From assembly GCA_012934845.2 (NCBI GenBank), contig WNNJ02002661.1, positions 62,001 to 126,000 of the forward strand: 64,000 nucleotides of DNA, in the 5' to 3' direction. A program made the translations under genes and the position numbers. Every line of letters starts with the position of its first letter. Positions within the stretch are counted from its first letter, which is position 1. The notes beneath the pieces were generated by a model that was given only the letters and a program-made list of their open reading frames with translations, searched no databases and had not been told where the DNA came from. Shown in pieces: positions 61,106 to 64,000 of this stretch. Source of the DNA: Pomphorhynchus laevis. Taxonomy: Eukaryota; Acanthocephala; Palaeacanthocephala; Echinorhynchida; Pomphorhynchidae.

Positions 61106-64000
61106 TTAAAAAAAGGATTTATTTTAAAGTGGCAAATGCGTGCCAGCGAACGCTTACATGACCACAACAAAACAAGACTGTGAATCAGGTGTCGAGAAGG
61201 TGTGAACGGAGGAGGTGTTTGAATGTGATAAAGGAGGGGGCGCGGCGGACGTCGAGAGGGAGTTGATTCCAGGCGAGTGAGGCGGCGACGAGGAAGGATT
61301 GGAGACCGTAGTTGTTGGAGTAATTAGGAACGTGGAGTAAGAGGGTATGACAGAAACGAAGCGATAGCGAGGTGGGGCGAGTATCGTCTAAGAAAGGAAA
61401 GTTGATGAACGATGGGGAGCCGACAGCGATGAGACGAAAGGTAACGAGAAGAAGGCGGAGTTTGATGCGGATGTGGATGGTGGGCCAGGAGAGTTGGACA
61501 AGATATGTTGATGTGTGGTCGAAGCGACGGAGACAAAAGAGCACTCGAACGGCGGTGTTGATTATTCGTTGTAGGGGTAGGATGATGGATTTTAGAGAAT
61601 TGGCGAAAAAGCTAAGTCAGTAATCGATTTTAGGGAAAAGAAGTGATGAAAGAAGAGACATACAAGAACGGAAGTCGATAAGGGGGCGGATACGGCGGAT
61701 GTCACGGAGAATTAAGTTAGATGAGCGGACCTTGTCACGGACGAAGGGTTTAAGGGAAAGGTGATCATCGAAATGGAAGCCTAATAAAGTGAGATTGTGG
61801 ACTATGGGGATGATCGATGAGGCAAAATATACAGTGCAAAGAGATATGTTTGGTTTAGTGGGAGGATTCACATTATTTTGGACTTTTCGGGGTTTAGAAC
61901 GAGATGGAGATTGGAGAGACGTTTGTAGATAGAAGAAAGACAGTTGGAGGCAGAAATGTTGATATCGTGTATGCGATGTGCGGGTTCATGAGCATAGATT
62001 AGAATGTCATCGGCGTATTGCATGACCTTAAAGGAGTAAGGTTTGATAAATGGAGATAGATCGCCAAGCAGAAGAGAGAAAAGCAGGGGACCTAGGACTG
62101 AACCTTGTGGGACCCCGCAAAAAATAGGGATGGGTGGGGAGGTTAATGAATTAGAACAGACGCCAAAGGAACGGTCGGATAGATATGAGGCGAACCATGC
62201 TACGGAGGAGGAAGAAAAGCCGTAATCATAACGAAGGCGAGAAAGGAAGACCGAGTGGTCGACAATGTCAAATGCGGAGGAGAGGTCGAGGGAGATGAGA
62301 ACACTATATAGAGCCTTGTCTCGAGAAATGAGTAAGTCGTTGTACACTTTTATGCATGCGATTTCTGTCGAGTGATTAGAGCGGAAAGCGGATTGGAAAG
62401 GAGGGTACAGATTGGATGAGGAGAGATAAGCGTTGATTTGTATTAAGATGAGGCGTTCTAAGAGCTTAGAAAGAGTAGGGAGTAGTGAAATGGGGCGATA
62501 GCTAGAAGGAAGGGAGGGGTCGAGCGATTGTTTCTTAAGGAGGGGACGTACAATTGCGGATTTCCAGTGTGAAGGGAAGATACGACTGCGGATGGACGAA
62601 TTAAACAAGGTTGTGAGAAATGGGGATATCGATGAGCATATAGATTTTAATATGTGAGTAGGCAGGGGATCGGCAGGTGAGGTTTTGTTGGGCAAGGACA
62701 TGAGGACAGATGATACTTCTGTAGGTGAGACAGGGAGAAGATGAAAGAGTTCCGGAAGGATGAGGCTAGACTGGGCAGAGTGGGATAGGATGGAGACCGG
62801 GGTGTGAGAGAGCAACGTGGATACTTTAGTCTGGAGAAATGTCGAATAATCATTGGCATTGATGTTGCACGGCGAAGAGGAGCGAGCAAGGATTGAGTTA
62901 AAAGTATGCCAGAGAGTCTTAGAGTTGAATGAAGTGATGATTTTATGCTGCCAGGAGTTGCATTTGGTACGTAGTAGGTTGAGATGAGACCGGCGAAGAG
63001 CAAGATAGGAATCACGTAAAGACGGAGTGATCGAGCGGAAATCACTTCTGAGAGAGCGGTGATAGACTCGAAAAGCATGGCGGAGTCGACGCTTTGATAG
63101 TAGACATTGGATGTCAAACCATGGGGCACGGTGCAAGCGACGGTGTGGGTGAGACTTGAAGGGCAAGAGAATATCGAGAGTGGATGTGAGTTCAGAGTCG
63201 AAAAGAATGTCGAGATCGTGAGGAGATGATTTTGTTATTATGGGTAATTATAGAGATGATTTGAGTAAGGCAGAGCGGAGAAGGGAGAGGTCAAGATTTC
63301 TCCAAGGGCGACGTAAAATTGTAGGTGTGTGAGGAGGGGTGTGGTTGTGAGTGAGATCAAGGGTGATAAGAAAGTGATCGAATAGACCAGGATCAGAGAT
63401 GGACAGTGAGGTGTAGGCAGCAAAATGATCAGGGACAGCGATGATGTCGAGTGCCCCACCAAGTATATGTGTGGGTGCAGTGGAGATTAGTTTGTAATTG
63501 TAGTTAGATAGAATGTTGATGAACCGTATGGAATCCGTAGAAGAGGGCGGTTTAGGCGGATATTGAAGTCGCCTAGAACGAGTGAAGGGATTGAAGACAA
63601 AGAACAATGAGAAATGAGGTCAGCGAGTTCGGTAAAAAATAAGGCAGTATGAGCTGATGAACCAGGACGGTATACAATAACGAGATCTAGAGTGATCGAG
63701 TTAGAATAACGACATATGAGCAATTCAAAAGAGCAAGGACTGAAAGGGGGATTGATTTTGCGAAGAGACGCGGGGTGACGCGCGAATGCGACGATGCCGC
63801 CATGATTAGAGAATTTAGAAGGGCATGAGCTGAGGGGCGGGCGGATTCGACTAGGGAGCAACCGGTAGAGAGCAGACGGCGAATGGAAAGGTCGTCTGAA
63901 TCTGAGTGCCAGGATTCGGTGAGGCAGAAGATATCGATGGATTGCTTGGTGAATAGGTTGAGGATAAGACCGGATTTATTGAGAATAGATCTAGTGTTGA
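61106..64000 (-). mobile_element. L2-type LINE, long copy, 5' end beyond the window
   Basis: The minus strand, right to left, has the endonuclease: RSILNKSGLILNLFTKQSID and IFCLTESW (63870-64000), NHGGIVAFARH, IVYRPGSSAHTALFFTELAD, and LGDFNIRLN (63487-63861). RT follows at 61868-63166. Then come the tail frames 61617-61871 and 61185-61544 (SLAWNQLPLDVRRAPSFITF), and the 3' end with AATAAA at about 61120. A few frame breaks separate these. It is the parent type of the copies at 56948, 58836 and 28319. Confidence 0.9.
61868..63166 (-). CDS. ORF2 reverse-transcriptase part of the L2-type LINE
   Basis: 432 aa open. WFDIQCLLSKRRLRHAFRVY precedes RT. The RT blocks are NKTSPADPLPTHILKSI, RPLLKKQSLDPSLPSSYRPI, FQSAFRSNHSTEIACIKVYN, VLISLDLSSAFDIVDHSVFL (motif A, about 285), [20 protein letters not shown] (motif B), and YADDILIYAHE (motif C, about 375). 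The LDLSSAFDxVDH block is characteristic of the L2 clade within the CR1 group. The C-terminal tail follows in another frame at 61617-61871. Confidence 0.9.
   Translation of the reverse strand: MPFKSHPHRRLHRAPWFDIQCLLSKRRLRHAFRVYHRSLRSDFRSITPSLRDSYLALRRSHLNLLRTKCNSWQHKIITSFNSKTLWHTFNSILARSSSPCNINANDYSTFLQTKVSTLLSHTPVSILSHSAQSSLILPELFHLLPVSPTEVSSVLMSLPNKTSPADPLPTHILKSICSSISPFLTTLFNSSIRSRIFPSHWKSAIVRPLLKKQSLDPSLPSSYRPISLLPTLSKLLERLILIQINAYLSSSNLYPPFQSAFRSNHSTEIACIKVYNDLLISRDKALYSVLISLDLSSAFDIVDHSVFLSRLRYDYGFSSSSVAWFASYLSDRSFGVCSNSLTSPPIPIFCGVPQGSVLGPLLFSLLLGDLSPFIKPYSFKVMQYADDILIYAHEPAHRIHDINISASNCLSSIYKRLSNLHLVLNPEKSKIM

Noticed and set aside
27369-64000. A second host gene to the right of RAD50
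   Set aside because: Every sizeable open frame in this stretch matches LINE or Penelope-like proteins, or is a shadow of one.
1-64000. CRISPR array, operon or bacterial gene content
   Set aside because: Introns, RAD50 with a metazoan-type exon structure, and LINEs show nuclear eukaryotic DNA; the only regular array is the gap-free 20-bp minisatellite.

Overview
The window is AT-rich eukaryotic, almost certainly invertebrate animal, DNA. It holds one host gene and a dense load of non-LTR retroelements. The host gene is a RAD50 orthologue on the minus strand. Its start codon is at 27314 and it runs leftwards off the window. I could place 24 exons by reading frame, splice signals and matching intron phase; the first 20 join into 713 codons ending just past a CPLC zinc hook, where the hook of human RAD50 lies. 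About half of its introns are 44-58 nt and the rest are 0.7-5 kb and packed with repeats. The species cannot be named from sequence alone; tiny introns, GIY-YIG Penelope-like elements and restriction-like-endonuclease (RLE) LINEs fit several invertebrate groups.

Left part, 1-27.3 kb: RAD50 exons separated by Penelope-like (PLE) relics (about 2.2-2.8, 5.1-5.8, 6.35-7.5, 14.4-15.0 and 22.3-24.3 kb), an old R2-type LINE relic (9.7-11.2 kb), an unclassified higher-GC block (17.9-18.8 kb), a dispersed repeat of about 290 bp in four same-strand copies, a fold-back element at the far left, and a second partial copy of RAD50 exons 3-4 inside intron 4.

Right part, 27.3-64 kb: no host gene is recognised. 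CR1-type LINEs lie at 27.4-31.2, 33.2-34.6, 36.8-40.9 (two open reading frames, apparently whole) and 40.9-41.3 kb. An L2-type element with a 20-bp tandem array at its 5' end is nested in the first of these with an 8-bp target duplication; other L2-type copies lie at 56.95, 58.84 and 61.1-64 kb. From 31 to 58.6 kb there are at least ten copies or pieces of one LINE superfamily with a single ORF: an N-terminal cysteine-rich CXC-like domain, reverse transcriptase, then a C-x-C...H...C knuckle and an RLE-type D-x(n)-D nuclease. One copy (45.84-49.05 kb, 1007 codons) is uninterrupted and bounded by an 11-bp direct repeat. The family also left an internally deleted, SINE-like derivative, an inverted pair with 219-bp arms, and stacked insertions in TAA/ATT-rich tails.

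Other structure: a 119-bp MITE in two identical copies, one with its empty site preserved in a paralogue; circularly permuted PLE copies; and many near-perfect palindromes with tiny loops. The most unusual system is the CXC-RT-RLE retrotransposon family and its derivatives. I cannot say without a database search whether it is already named.
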